From Brevibacillus brevis (GTDB lineage Bacteria; Bacillota; Bacilli; Brevibacillales; Brevibacillaceae), in assembly GCF_031583145.1 (NCBI RefSeq), contig NZ_CP134050.1:2555501-2619500 (forward strand): a stretch of DNA of 64,000 nt, written 5' to 3'. This document shows positions 34,593-42,895 of this stretch, in pieces. The notes under the pieces are model-generated. The model was not told the origin of the DNA, made no database searches, and saw nothing but the letters and a program-made list of their open reading frames with translations. Both the position numbers and the translations under genes were made by a program. How positions within the stretch are numbered: position 1 is the stretch's first letter; every line of letters starts with the position of its first letter.

Positions 34593-35708
34593 GTGATTAA
34601 TCAGGAACGTTTGTTGAACGAGTTTTTGGAGCTCGTGCAAATTGACAGCGAAACGAAAAACGAAGCACAGATTAACAAAGTGCTGAAAGACAAGCTGACG
34701 GAAATGGGTTTCACCGTGGAGGAAGACGATGCTGCTGCGAAGACGGGCCATGGCGGCAACAACCTGATTGCAACGCTGGAAGGAACTGCAAAAGGACCGA
34801 CGATCCTGTTCAGCAGCCACATGGATACGGTAGTGCCTGGCAATGGCATCAAGCCGCAAGTGCGCGACGGTTACGTGTACTCCGACGGTACCACGATTTT
34901 GGGCGCGGACGACAAAGCGGGAATCGCAGCCATCTTTGAAGGAATTCGGACGATGAAGGAGCAAAACCTCCCCCATCCTACCATTCAGGTCGTTTTGACG
35001 GTCGGGGAAGAATCCGGCCTGGTCGGCTCTCGCGCCATGGATTCCAGCCTGCTGAAGGCGGAGATGGGCTTTATCCTCGATTCGGAAGGTCCGGTCGGAA
35101 AAATCACCGTAGCAGGTGCTGGGCAATATCGGATCGTGACGAAAATCCATGGAAAAGCGGCACATGCCGGCGTCAACCCGGAAGACGGCGTCAGTGCGAT
35201 CACAGTAGCCAGCAAGGCCATCTCCCGTATGCCGCTGGGACGCATCGACAGCGACACCACCGCCAACATCGGACGCTTCGAGGGCGGCAAAGCATACAAT
35301 ATCGTGACTGATTACGTAGAGGTATGGTCGGAAGCACGCAGTCTGGTCATGGACAAGCTGGAAGCGCAAGTGAAGAAAATGACTACTGCATTCGAAGAGG
35401 CCGCTGCGGAAATGGGCGCGACTGTCGAGAACCAGGTCATTTTCATGTACCATGGTTACAAGTTCAACGAACAAACACCGGTCGTACAGAAAGCCATCAA
35501 CGCAGTGAAGCGCGTGGGCCGCAATCCGGAGCTGGTCGCGAGCGGCGGCGGCAGCGACGGAAACGTCTTCAATGGTTACAACATCCCGAGCGTGAACTTC
35601 GCGATCGGCTACGAAGAGATTCATACGAAAAACGAACGCATGCCGATTGAGGAGCTCAACAAGGCTGCGGAGCTGGTGCTTGCGGTGATCGCCGAGGCGC
35701 AGGAATAG
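34593..35708 (+). CDS. M20 family peptidase, PepT-like (YqjE)
   Basis: The 371-aa zinc aminopeptidase-like enzyme has the M20 motif set: SSHMDTVVPG (metal His/Asp, about residue 70), GADDKAGIAAI (about 105), VGEESGLVGSRAMD (Glu pair, about 138), LDSEGPVG and the dimerisation domain from about 170 with HGKAAHAG. It probably removes the N-terminal residue of tripeptides or related substrates. GTG 34593 follows GGGAGG by 8 bp; a GTG at 34548 has no ribosome site. TATACT at 34535-34540 may be its -10. A terminator follows. Confidence 0.88.
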   Translation: MINQERLLNEFLELVQIDSETKNEAQINKVLKDKLTEMGFTVEEDDAAAKTGHGGNNLIATLEGTAKGPTILFSSHMDTVVPGNGIKPQVRDGYVYSDGTTILGADDKAGIAAIFEGIRTMKEQNLPHPTIQVVLTVGEESGLVGSRAMDSSLLKAEMGFILDSEGPVGKITVAGAGQYRIVTKIHGKAAHAGVNPEDGVSAITVASKAISRMPLGRIDSDTTANIGRFEGGKAYNIVTDYVEVWSEARSLVMDKLEAQVKKMTTAFEEAAAEMGATVENQVIFMYHGYKFNEQTPVVQKAINAVKRVGRNPELVASGGGSDGNVFNGYNIPSVNFAIGYEEIHTKNERMPIEELNKAAELVLAVIAEAQE

Positions 35709-35721
35709 AGAGATGGCCGTC

Positions 35722-35752
35722 AACCGGAATCCTGAAGGGTTCCGGTTTTTCA
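35722..35752 (+). terminator. Intrinsic terminator after the PepT-like gene
   Basis: AACCGGAATCC (35722-35732) pairs with GGTTCCGGTT (35738-35747) and runs into a T tract. Confidence 0.85.
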
Positions 35753-35832
35753 TTTTCCTGATTAAGCCAAGCCTTGCATGTCATACATTGGAAAGTAAAG
35801 GAGAGCGAAAATGCGCAAAAGGAGGATGGTCC

Positions 35833-37026
35833 ATGCTTCGCCTCGCAACGGGGACGGTAGTGTGCGTGCTTCAGACGCGGCCAGGCATGCAGCTTTTGGA
35901 GCTTGCGATGATGGAGGGGGATAAGCGGGAAAAAGCCGTGTCATTCACATGTGAAGAGTATGTCCCCGGTGATGCGTTACTCGTCAATACGACGGCAATG
36001 CGGATGCAACTCGGGACGGGCGGCTACCACTTCGTCGTGGGAAGAGCTGAGCCGGCTCCTGAGCTTGACCTCTATCCCGGGGCGTGGGGTCATGTGATGA
36101 AGCTGCGCTACTCTCCTTGGCAGATGGCGGTTGACTCCGTGGAGGAGCAAGCCAGTCCGTATCACGATCTGTTTTTGCGGGAAGATTTGTCGTTGGAGGG
36201 AACACCGGTCCTGATCGGGGAGCTGCACAGCCTGCTGCCGGCGGCTGTCATAGCCTTGAAACAGCAAGAACCGCAGGCAAAGATCGTCTATGTAATGCCG
36301 GATGGGTCCTCCTTGCCGATCGCTTTGAGCGGAAATGTGCATCAGTTGAAGCAGGCAGGCCTGCTGGACGCGACGATCACGGCCGGACACGCCTGGGGTG
36401 GTGATTTTGAAGCCGTCACTATCCATAGCGGCCTGTTGGCGGCCCGTCATGTCGCCGGGGCAGATGTGATCGTTTGCATGCTCGGACCGGGCGTGGCAGG
36501 GACAGGTACACCGTTTGCTTTTTCCGGCATACAGCTGGCGGAAGTGATCCATGCAGTCTCGGCGCTTGGGGGCTTTCCTATGCTCGTCCCGCGGATCAGC
36601 TTTGCAGATCCGCGCCAGCGTCATTACGGGATCAGCCACCACACGACGGCGATCCTCAGCAGGTATGCGCTGCGGCCGGCGGTTGTCTGCGTTCCGGTAT
36701 TTGAAGATGACCGCGATCCTGTCCTTCAGAAGCAGATCTCAAGTCTGGAAGCGCGGGGGACGCATGTCTATGTCAAGGGAACGGCTCCTCACGTGGAACG
36801 AATCGCCGAGATGGAGAATCATTATGGCTTGACTTTTACGACGATGGGCAGGACCTGGCAAGAGGATCCGGTCCCGTTTCAGACTGCCGTCCTTGCCGCC
36901 GATTGGCTCGGGGACCGGCGTATGGATTTGGCCGAGGCGTTCAGCGCCGACCCGCATTGCTTCTCTTCTCCAGATAGGCTTGCAGCGTTACGTCTTTTTT
37001 GTGCCAGGAACGGAGGGCAGCCCTGA
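35833..37026 (+). CDS. DUF3866 family protein
   Basis: A 397-aa soluble protein of a family found in Bacillales and actinobacteria. Visible segments include a beta-rich N-terminus (LATGTVVCVLQ), GDALLVNTTAMRMQLGTGG (about residue 50), VIVCMLGPGVAGTGTPFAFSG split around 215-235 and RHYGISHHTTA (about 262). No catalytic family can be named. ATG 35833 lies about 8 bp after AGGAGG; the frame is open upstream to 35713 but passes through the preceding terminator. Its last 86 bp are covered on the other strand by mciZ. Confidence 0.8.
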   Translation: MLRLATGTVVCVLQTRPGMQLLELAMMEGDKREKAVSFTCEEYVPGDALLVNTTAMRMQLGTGGYHFVVGRAEPAPELDLYPGAWGHVMKLRYSPWQMAVDSVEEQASPYHDLFLREDLSLEGTPVLIGELHSLLPAAVIALKQQEPQAKIVYVMPDGSSLPIALSGNVHQLKQAGLLDATITAGHAWGGDFEAVTIHSGLLAARHVAGADVIVCMLGPGVAGTGTPFAFSGIQLAEVIHAVSALGGFPMLVPRISFADPRQRHYGISHHTTAILSRYALRPAVVCVPVFEDDRDPVLQKQISSLEARGTHVYVKGTAPHVERIAEMENHYGLTFTTMGRTWQEDPVPFQTAVLAADWLGDRRMDLAEAFSADPHCFSSPDRLAALRLFCARNGGQP

Positions 37027-37081
37027 TCTCCCAAGCTTTTCCCACCATGCGCAATTCCTTTTCGCTCACATAGGTTTTCAT
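36941..37081 (-). CDS. mciZ: MciZ-like FtsZ inhibitor peptide (46 aa)
   Basis: A minus-strand frame of 47 codons begins at ATG 37081, nine bases after GGAGGAG. The peptide contains VGKAWEIRAALRSW, nearly the same as the VGKAWEIRAKLKEY core of B. subtilis MciZ, the 40-aa peptide that caps FtsZ filaments in the sporulating mother cell. The location next to nudF also matches B. subtilis. The C-terminus is somewhat longer and basic (YLEKRSNAGRR). Its 3' end overlaps the 3' end of the DUF3866 gene by 86 bp. I recognise no sigma-E promoter upstream. Confidence 0.88.
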   Translation of the reverse strand: MKTYVSEKELRMVGKAWEIRAALRSWHKKDVTLQAYLEKRSNAGRR

Positions 37082-37187
37082 CCTTGATCTCCTCCGCTAC
37101 AATAATGTGGACAAGCTTCATGTTCCCAACATATGGTGGCGCGTTGGCATTTAGAACGAGGAGAAAATAGAATAGGGAGGATCACAC

Positions 37188-37748
37188 ATGAACAACAAAT
37201 ACGAGCATCTTTACGAAAAAACCATTTCCAGCCAATCGATTTACGAAGGACGGATCATCAAAGTAAAGGTCGACGATGTGCTGCTCCCGAATGGGCATAC
37301 GGCGAAGCGGGAAATCGTGAACCACCAGGGGGCCGTGGCAGTCATGCCGCTTACCGACGATGGAAAACTGATCGCCGTGCGCCAGTTCCGCAAGCCTTTG
37401 GAGCGGACTATCGTGGAAATTCCGGCAGGCAAGCTGGAACTGGGAGAAGAACCGCTCGCTTGCGCCGTCCGCGAGCTGGAGGAAGAAACGGGCTATACGG
37501 CCCAAAACATGGAGCTATTGAGCTCGTTTTATACATCGCCGGGCTTCGCGGATGAACTGCTTCACGTGTACGTGGCGACTGGCCTTGCCAAAGGAGAGAG
37601 CAGACCGGATGAAGACGAATTCGTGGATGTGCTGGAGCTGACGCTCGACGAAGCGAAGGAGCTGCATAAAAACGGAGAGATCCGCGACGCCAAGACGGTG
37701 GTCGCGCTGTTCGCCTGGGAAAACAGGGTGCTGAGATCCCGTGAATAA
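37188..37748 (+). CDS. nudF: ADP-ribose pyrophosphatase (Nudix hydrolase)
   Basis: The 186-aa protein carries a complete Nudix box, GKLELGEEPLACAVRELEEETGY (positions about 83-105; key residues G-x5-E-x7-REL-EE-G), and the upstream IPAG segment and downstream YTSPGFADE typical of ADP-ribose pyrophosphatases. It clears ADP-ribose and related nucleotides. GGGAGG precedes ATG 37188. The next gene, endoQ, starts within its last codons. Confidence 0.92.
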   Translation: MNNKYEHLYEKTISSQSIYEGRIIKVKVDDVLLPNGHTAKREIVNHQGAVAVMPLTDDGKLIAVRQFRKPLERTIVEIPAGKLELGEEPLACAVRELEEETGYTAQNMELLSSFYTSPGFADELLHVYVATGLAKGESRPDEDEFVDVLELTLDEAKELHKNGEIRDAKTVVALFAWENRVLRSRE

Positions 37749-38925
37749 TATCATGCTGGCCGACTTCTTTTGCGACATGCACATCCACATCGGCGGTACA
37801 CGGAGCGGAAAACCGGTGAAAATAACTGCCTCCCGCCAAATGACGCTGACCAGCATTTTGGAGGAAGCGTCCGAAAGAAAAGGGATGGACGTCGTGGGCA
37901 TTATCGATGCGCATTCCCCCGAAGTGCAGGAGGAATTGCTCGATTTGCTCTCCTGCGGGTCCGCGTCAGAGCACGAAGACGGCGGCATCATCTACAAGGA
38001 TACGGTGCTCATCCTCGGCTGCGAGGTGGAAATCAAGGAAGAAGGCAGGGGAGAAGCCCATTTTCTGGTCTACCTGCCGCGTGTGAGAGACATGCAATCC
38101 TTTACCGGACGGCTCGCAGCGCGCTGCAAAAACGTGCATCTCAGCTCCCAGCGGATCCATGCAAGCTTACAGGAGCTGCAGACGTATGTGGAAGAACACG
38201 GAGGCGTGATCGTCCCTGCGCATATTTTCACACCGCACAAGGGCCTGTACGGCAACTGCGCCGATTCGCTGGCGGATGTGCTGGACCCGTCGCTCATCTA
38301 CGCGGTAGAGCTAGGCCTCAGTGCCAATACCCGGATGGCCGATTGCCTGTCGGAGCTGCATGACAAGACATTCCTCACCAATTCGGACGCCCATTCCCTC
38401 GGAAAAATCGGCCGTGAGTACCAAGCGATTCGCATGGCGGAGCGGACGTATGCGGAGTGGGTAAAAGCGATTCGGAGGGAAGAGGGCCGAGGGGTGGCGG
38501 TCAATTACGGCTTGAAGCCCGCGTTGGGCAAATACCATCTGACAGCATGCCAGAATTGCCAGTCCCAGCTCCCCGCGGATGCCGAAGGGAGATGCCCGGA
38601 GTGCGGGTACAAACGGGTCGTCCGCGGAGTCGCAGCGCGCATCGAACAGCTGTCGGATTGTCCTCCGGATCGGCATCCCGCTCATCGCCCTCCTTACATA
38701 GAGCAGGTTCCTCTCGAGTTCATCCCCGGCGTAGGACCCAAGCTGATGCAAAAGCTGTACGAGGCATTCGGCACGCAGATGGACGTCCTGCACCGAGCCA
38801 GCAGGGACGACCTCGCGCGGGTCACGGGTGAAAAAATCGCGGCGCTGATTGAAAAAGCCCGCCTCGGCACGCTTTCCGTACAGGCCGGCGGGGCAGGGAC
38901 ATACGGGCGGATCGTCCGGGAGTGA
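37741..38925 (+). CDS. Endonuclease Q (PHP-domain DNA repair nuclease)
   Basis: The 394-aa protein starts with a PHP-type metallo-hydrolase domain (DMHIHIGG near residue 12, DAHSPE, VPAHIFTPHKGLYG, TNSDAHSLG near 215). A zinc-ribbon follows with four Cys (CQNCQS and CPECGYKR, about 268-290), then a helix-hairpin-helix segment (LEFIPGVGPKLMQKL, about 325). This order is that of EndoQ, which nicks DNA 5' of uracil, hypoxanthine and abasic sites in archaea and some Bacillales. GTG 37741 overlaps the nudF stop; ATG 37753 is an alternative. Confidence 0.85.
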   Translation: MNNIMLADFFCDMHIHIGGTRSGKPVKITASRQMTLTSILEEASERKGMDVVGIIDAHSPEVQEELLDLLSCGSASEHEDGGIIYKDTVLILGCEVEIKEEGRGEAHFLVYLPRVRDMQSFTGRLAARCKNVHLSSQRIHASLQELQTYVEEHGGVIVPAHIFTPHKGLYGNCADSLADVLDPSLIYAVELGLSANTRMADCLSELHDKTFLTNSDAHSLGKIGREYQAIRMAERTYAEWVKAIRREEGRGVAVNYGLKPALGKYHLTACQNCQSQLPADAEGRCPECGYKRVVRGVAARIEQLSDCPPDRHPAHRPPYIEQVPLEFIPGVGPKLMQKLYEAFGTQMDVLHRASRDDLARVTGEKIAALIEKARLGTLSVQAGGAGTYGRIVRE

Positions 38926-38929
38926 GCAG

Positions 38930-38958
38930 GCATAGCGTCATACTCGTCCGCATAAGCT
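38930..38958 (+). promoter_or_regulatory. Candidate sigma-E promoter of spoIIM
   Basis: GCATAGC (38930-38936), a 14-bp spacer and CATAAGCT (38951-38958) match the sigma-E pattern KMATATT-N14-CATACAMT at 5/7 and 6/8 positions. spoIIM is sigma-E dependent in B. subtilis. Confidence 0.4.
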
Positions 38959-38992
38959 GTACAGTAATCAGGGAAGCGGGAGGCGACGCATC

Positions 38993-39619
38993 GTGCGTTC
39001 ACGAGTCGGACAAACTATCCAAACGTATGCGAAAGACCATCAGTCGCTCTATTGGTTCACGATTGTCCTGTTTACCATGGGCGTCATTTTCGGGGCCGTG
39101 CTGGTCAATTCCTTGCCCCTTTCGCAGAAGCAGGAACTATACGGCTTTCTTCAATATTTCTTCAACAGCTTATCCCAGCAAGGCATCCCGGAGACGACCA
39201 CCCATTTTCAAGATGCCTTCGGCTATTACGCGAAGACAGTGGGTATCATGTGGGTTTTGGGGCTGTCCATCATCGGCTTGCCCATGATCCTGCTCATTCT
39301 CTTCCTGAAAGGGGTGGTCGTCGGGTTTACCGTCGGCTTCCTTGTGAATCAGCTGCAATGGCACGGGGTGACGTTTGCGCTTTTGGGCGTTTTGCCGCAA
39401 AATTTGCTGGTCATTCCCGCCTTGTTCATCGTAGGCGTGAGCGGAATTTCGTTTTCGCTGCGACTGATCAAGACCAGGCTGATCAGCAAGCGCGATGTCA
39501 TCATGCCTCACTTTGTCGGTTACACCGTTCTGGTGGTCTGCATGCTTGCTGTCTTGACGCTCGCCGCGCTGTTCGAGACGTTCGTATCGCCCAGGCTGAT
39601 GCAGCTGGTGCTTAATTAA
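38993..39619 (+). CDS. spoIIM: Stage II sporulation protein M
   Basis: The 208-aa membrane protein has about five helices (residues 20-40, 80-105, 115-140, 145-160, 180-200). With SpoIID and SpoIIP, SpoIIM forms the mother-cell complex that drives forespore engulfment. The start is GTG 38993, ten bases after GGGAGG. The family length is about 210 aa. It lies between endoQ and fur, the same neighbourhood as in B. subtilis. Confidence 0.93.
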   Translation: MRSRVGQTIQTYAKDHQSLYWFTIVLFTMGVIFGAVLVNSLPLSQKQELYGFLQYFFNSLSQQGIPETTTHFQDAFGYYAKTVGIMWVLGLSIIGLPMILLILFLKGVVVGFTVGFLVNQLQWHGVTFALLGVLPQNLLVIPALFIVGVSGISFSLRLIKTRLISKRDVIMPHFVGYTVLVVCMLAVLTLAALFETFVSPRLMQLVLN

Positions 39620-39678
39620 GAATAATTCTCATGTAAGAACTTCTGCATTTGACTTATTCAAGGACCCTCTACTATAAT
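39617..39678 (+). promoter_or_regulatory. Fur/PerR-type box and sigma-A promoter of fur
   Basis: TAAGAATAATTCTCA (39617-39631) matches the 7-1-7 Fur box TGATAATnATTATCA at 11-12 of 14 positions and the PerR box at about 10. A strong promoter follows: TTGACT (39649-39654), 18-bp spacer, TATAAT (39673-39678). The operator lies upstream of the -35. B. subtilis fur is controlled by PerR, so either regulator is possible. Confidence 0.6.
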
Positions 39679-39713
39679 AGGAACAGGTTTCATGCGAGCG
39701 GGGAGGGGCATTA

Positions 39714-40178
39714 ATGTTGGAAGAAAAATTAGAGAAAATCAAGCAGCAACTGCAGTCACAAAACTACAAGTTGACACCACAGCGTGAAGCCACTGTTCGC
39801 GTCCTGTTGGAAAATGAAGAAGACCATTTGAGCGCGGAAGATGTGTATCTCTTGGTTAAAGATAAAGCGCCGGAGATCGGGCTGGCGACTGTATACCGGA
39901 CACTGGAGCTGCTCAGCGAGCTGAAGATTCTTCACAAAATGAACTTCGGCGATGGCGTAGCCAGATACGATCTGCGCGATGACAATGCAGCATACCATCA
40001 TCATCATCTGATCTGTCTGAACTGTGGAACTGTCGATGAGATATTCGAAGACCTGCTCGTTACAGCAGAGGAAAAAGTCAAGAATGTTTACAACTTTTAC
40101 ATTACCGACCATCGCTTGACCTTTTACGGAATTTGCAGCCGCTGCATCGATAAAGTCAACGTGGAAGACTTTAAATAA
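39714..40178 (+). CDS. fur: Ferric uptake regulator Fur
   Basis: A 154-aa iron-dependent repressor. The winged helix ([30 protein letters not shown]) spans residues 15-80. The dimerisation domain has the His-rich metal site [17 protein letters not shown] (about 95-110) and two CxxC pairs (CLNC, CSRC) for structural zinc. The position between spoIIM and the DUF4227/xerD pair, as in B. subtilis, and the motif set favour Fur over PerR or Zur. GGGAGGGG precedes ATG 39714. A terminator follows. Confidence 0.9.
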   Translation: MLEEKLEKIKQQLQSQNYKLTPQREATVRVLLENEEDHLSAEDVYLLVKDKAPEIGLATVYRTLELLSELKILHKMNFGDGVARYDLRDDNAAYHHHHLICLNCGTVDEIFEDLLVTAEEKVKNVYNFYITDHRLTFYGICSRCIDKVNVEDFK

Positions 40179-40183
40179 AGAAA

Positions 40184-40214
40184 GCTTCTCTGGGAACGGA
40201 GAAGTTTTTTTCTT
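40184..40214 (+). terminator. Intrinsic terminator after fur
   Basis: CTTCTC (40186-40191) pairs with GAGAAG (40200-40205) and is followed by seven T. Confidence 0.85.
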
Positions 40215-40300
40215 TTTCCCGCACGTTTTTCCTTTGTAATGGTCATCGGTTCCGCGTGGCATCATATACAAGGAATAACAGACAGGAGGCGAAACGGCTG

Positions 40301-41431
40301 ATGATCATCGGCGTGCCGAAGGAATTGAAAAACAATGAAAATCGGGTCGGCCTGACACCTGCCGGGGTAAGCGCGTATAAACAGGCCGGCCATCGCGTGC
40401 TGGTCGAAACCCGGGCAGGAGCGGGCTCCGGATTCGGAGACGAGGACTACCTGGCTGCAGGGGCCGAAATTTTTGAAAAGGCGAGCGATATTTGGCTGCA
40501 CGCCGATATGATTTGCAAGGTAAAAGAACCGCTGCCGGACGAATACCCGCTTTTTCGGGAAAATCAGATCCTGTTTACGTATTTGCACCTCGCCCCTGAA
40601 AAAGAGCTGACCCGGCAGCTCATGGAGAAAAAAGTAGTGGCGATTGCTTATGAGACGATCCAGACCGATGATCGGGCACTTCCGCTGCTGATGCCGATGA
40701 GCGAGGTGGCAGGGCGTATGTCCGTGCAAATCGGGGCGCAATTTTTGGAGAAGCCGCACGGAGGAAAGGGCATCCTGCTTGGCGGCGTGCCAGGCGTGCC
40801 GCCCGGAAAGGTCGTGATCGTCGGCGGAGGAATCGTCGGTACGAATGCGGCGAAGATGGCAATCGGGATGGGCGCTGATGTGACGATCCTCGATATCAAC
40901 GCAAACAGGCTTCGCGAGCTGGACGATATGTTCCAGGGGCGCTTGCGGACACTGATGTCCAACCACTACAATCTGGCGGAAGCGGTTCGCCAGGCTGATT
41001 TGCTGATCGGAGCCGTTTTGATTCCGGGAGCACGGGCACCGCGCCTCGTGACTGAAGAAATGGTCAAATCCATGTCGCCTGGATCTGTCATTGTGGATGT
41101 GGCCATCGACCAGGGCGGATCCATCGAGACTGTCGACCGGATTTCCACCCACAGCGATCCGACCTACGTCAGGCACGGCGTCGTCCACTATTCCGTAGCC
41201 AACATGCCCGGGGCCGTTCCGCGCACCTCTACTATCGCCTTGTCCAACGTGACGCTTCCCTACGGTTTGCTCTTGGCAAACAAGGGCTATCGAACCGCGA
41301 TCACGCAAAACCGTGCGCTTGCCCGGGGGGTGAACGTCATCAACGGACACATTGTCTATGAAGCGGTCGCCCGTTCGCTGCAGCTGCCGTATACGCCGCT
41401 GGATGACGTTCTGCAAGATTTGCCGATGTAG
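40301..41431 (+). CDS. ald: Alanine dehydrogenase
   Basis: Reversible NAD-dependent deamination of L-alanine to pyruvate and ammonia. The 376-aa protein begins [20 protein letters not shown], has VKEPLPDEY (Lys about 75) and the Rossmann fingerprint [16 protein letters not shown] (about 170), and ends with the [11 protein letters not shown] and [11 protein letters not shown] signatures. ATG 40301 follows GGAGG; the frame is open to 40256 without a ribosome site. In spore formers this enzyme supports growth on alanine and sporulation. Confidence 0.95.
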   Translation: MIIGVPKELKNNENRVGLTPAGVSAYKQAGHRVLVETRAGAGSGFGDEDYLAAGAEIFEKASDIWLHADMICKVKEPLPDEYPLFRENQILFTYLHLAPEKELTRQLMEKKVVAIAYETIQTDDRALPLLMPMSEVAGRMSVQIGAQFLEKPHGGKGILLGGVPGVPPGKVVIVGGGIVGTNAAKMAIGMGADVTILDINANRLRELDDMFQGRLRTLMSNHYNLAEAVRQADLLIGAVLIPGARAPRLVTEEMVKSMSPGSVIVDVAIDQGGSIETVDRISTHSDPTYVRHGVVHYSVANMPGAVPRTSTIALSNVTLPYGLLLANKGYRTAITQNRALARGVNVINGHIVYEAVARSLQLPYTPLDDVLQDLPM

Positions 41432-41492
41432 CGTCGAATGGGGGAGCGGACAAGTGCATATAATGGAGGGGAACAAGTAGGAGGGGATCGAT

Positions 41493-41732
41493 ATGCGGAT
41501 TCCGTACCGCCGGTTGATGGAAGTCCTGCGCTTTCTGCTTCTGTTTGTGACGTGCACGCTGCTCTCCTATGGGATTATTGCGCTTCTGTCCGCCAAATTG
41601 CTTCCGGAAAGTCCCTATGAACAGCCCCATGGCAACGCGGTGAAGGTCATCAAGCTTTTGAATTCACCGCAGTCTCAAGATCTGGAAAGCTATTGGAGTC
41701 GTCTGCAGTTGTTTTACGTCACCGGAGAGTAA
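41493..41732 (+). CDS. DUF4227 family membrane protein (YqzK-like)
   Basis: A 79-aa protein with one N-terminal membrane helix (LRFLLLFVTCTLLSYGIIALL, about residues 12-32) and a short cytosolic or external tail ending YWSRLQLFYVTGE. Small size, a single helix and the location directly before xerD match YqzK of B. subtilis (DUF4227). GAGGGG lies about 8 bp before ATG 41493. Function unknown. Confidence 0.82.
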   Translation: MRIPYRRLMEVLRFLLLFVTCTLLSYGIIALLSAKLLPESPYEQPHGNAVKVIKLLNSPQSQDLESYWSRLQLFYVTGE

Positions 41733-41837
41733 GGGCCCTCCGAAAGTAGGCGGAAAGAAGTTTTTCAAAAAAGCAGGAGTTTCTTTCTCTGCGTGGAAAG
41801 AAATACAGGATACTTATCACCTGAAGGGGACAGCTTC

Positions 41838-42725
41838 ATGGACAGTCTGATTGATCAATTCATCCATTTCCTGGCTGTGGAGAAGGGGCTTTCGCAGAAT
41901 ACCCTGGAGTCCTACCAGCGGGATATGGTCGCCTATACCACGTACTTGCAGGAACAGGGAATAACGCGTATCGAGGATTCGACACGAACTCAGATTATCG
42001 GTTACCTGCTCGTCCTGAGAGAAAAGGGCAGAGCGACAGCTACACTTTCCCGAAACATGGCATCGATCCGGGCATTTTACCAGTTTCTCGTTCGGGACAA
42101 ATACATAGACAAAGACCCCTCCATCCATCTGGAGACCCCGAAGATTGAGAAGCGGCTGCCCAAGGTGCTATCGATTGAGGAAGTGGAGCGTTTGCTGGAA
42201 AGTCCGCCGGTTCATCATCCTGCAGGACTGCGTGACAAGGCGATGCTGGAGCTGTTGTACGCGACGGGGATTCGCGTCTCCGAGCTGGTCAATCTGGATG
42301 CAGCCGACGTAAATCTGGACATGGGTTTTGTCAAATGTATGGGAAAAGGCTCCAAGGAGCGGATCATTCCTTTGGGCTCGGTCGCCGTACAAATGGTGCG
42401 GCAATATTTGGTGGCCGGCCGGCCGAAGCTGGTCAAGGGAACGGGCGATACAGCCCTGTTTCTGAATCATCTGGGCAAGCAGATTACGCGGCAAGGATTT
42501 TGGAAGATCATCAAGAGGTACGCACTGAAAGCCAACATTCGCACCGAAATCACCCCGCACACGCTCCGCCATTCCTTTGCGACCCATTTGCTGGAAAATG
42601 GTGCGGATCTGCGTTCCGTTCAGGAAATGCTGGGTCATGCAGACATTTCCACGACACAGATTTACACGCATGTCACACGGACCCGGATCAAAGATATTTA
42701 TGCCAAGACTCACCCGAGGGCGTAG
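41838..42725 (+). CDS. xerD: Site-specific tyrosine recombinase XerD
   Basis: Resolves chromosome dimers at dif with XerC/CodV. The 295-aa protein has the SAM-like N-terminal core-binding domain (residues 1-85) and the catalytic domain with [12 protein letters not shown] (Arg), [27 protein letters not shown] (His-x-x-Arg) and [15 protein letters not shown] (His and nucleophilic Tyr). ATG 41838 lies about 9 bp after AAGGGGA; the upstream in-frame extension to 41793 has no ribosome site. In B. subtilis it is ripX, in the same place before drm. Confidence 0.95.
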   Translation: MDSLIDQFIHFLAVEKGLSQNTLESYQRDMVAYTTYLQEQGITRIEDSTRTQIIGYLLVLREKGRATATLSRNMASIRAFYQFLVRDKYIDKDPSIHLETPKIEKRLPKVLSIEEVERLLESPPVHHPAGLRDKAMLELLYATGIRVSELVNLDAADVNLDMGFVKCMGKGSKERIIPLGSVAVQMVRQYLVAGRPKLVKGTGDTALFLNHLGKQITRQGFWKIIKRYALKANIRTEITPHTLRHSFATHLLENGADLRSVQEMLGHADISTTQIYTHVTRTRIKDIYAKTHPRA

Positions 42726-42795
42726 CCGAATCGGCGGATGCCTCGGGAGCTGCGGCGCCAATCAAAAAGAGAGAGCCCTTTACGGGTGCAGAAGA

Positions 42796-42830
42796 CTCCG
42801 TCGCACTGCGAGGCGGAGCAACCTTTTTCT
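42796..42830 (+). terminator. Probable terminator after xerD
   Basis: CTCCGTCGC (42796-42804) can pair with GCGAGGCGGAG (42808-42818) with a two-base bulge, followed by a short CCTTTTTC run. Weaker than the other terminators here. Confidence 0.5.
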
Positions 42831-42836
42831 CATCAG

Positions 42837-42850
42837 GTCAGACGTCTGAC
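42837..42850. promoter_or_regulatory. Palindrome upstream of deoB, candidate operator
   Basis: GTCAGACGTCTGAC is a perfect 14-bp palindrome 46 bp before the deoB start. Flanking bases extend it loosely (TCATCAG to the left, CTTGATGA to the right). It may be an operator of the nucleoside salvage operon; the regulator is unknown. Confidence 0.5.
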
Positions 42851-42895
42851 GACTTGATGAAAATCTAATCATTTGCGGAACTGGAGGCGTTTGTA

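Noticed and set aside
35811..35940. ATG with a fair ribosome site (AAAGGAG) just upstream of DUF3866, in another frame
   Set aside because: The frame gives a short arginine- and glycine-rich peptide overlapping the start of the DUF3866 gene; more likely leader sequence than a gene.
39714..40178. Annotation as PerR or Zur
   Set aside because: His-rich [11 protein letters not shown] motif, two CxxC pairs and the position before DUF4227-xerD match Fur.
41838..42725. XerD as evidence of an integron or phage integrase
   Set aside because: Length, motifs and fixed position between DUF4227 and deoB identify the housekeeping recombinase; no attachment site or mobile genes are nearby.
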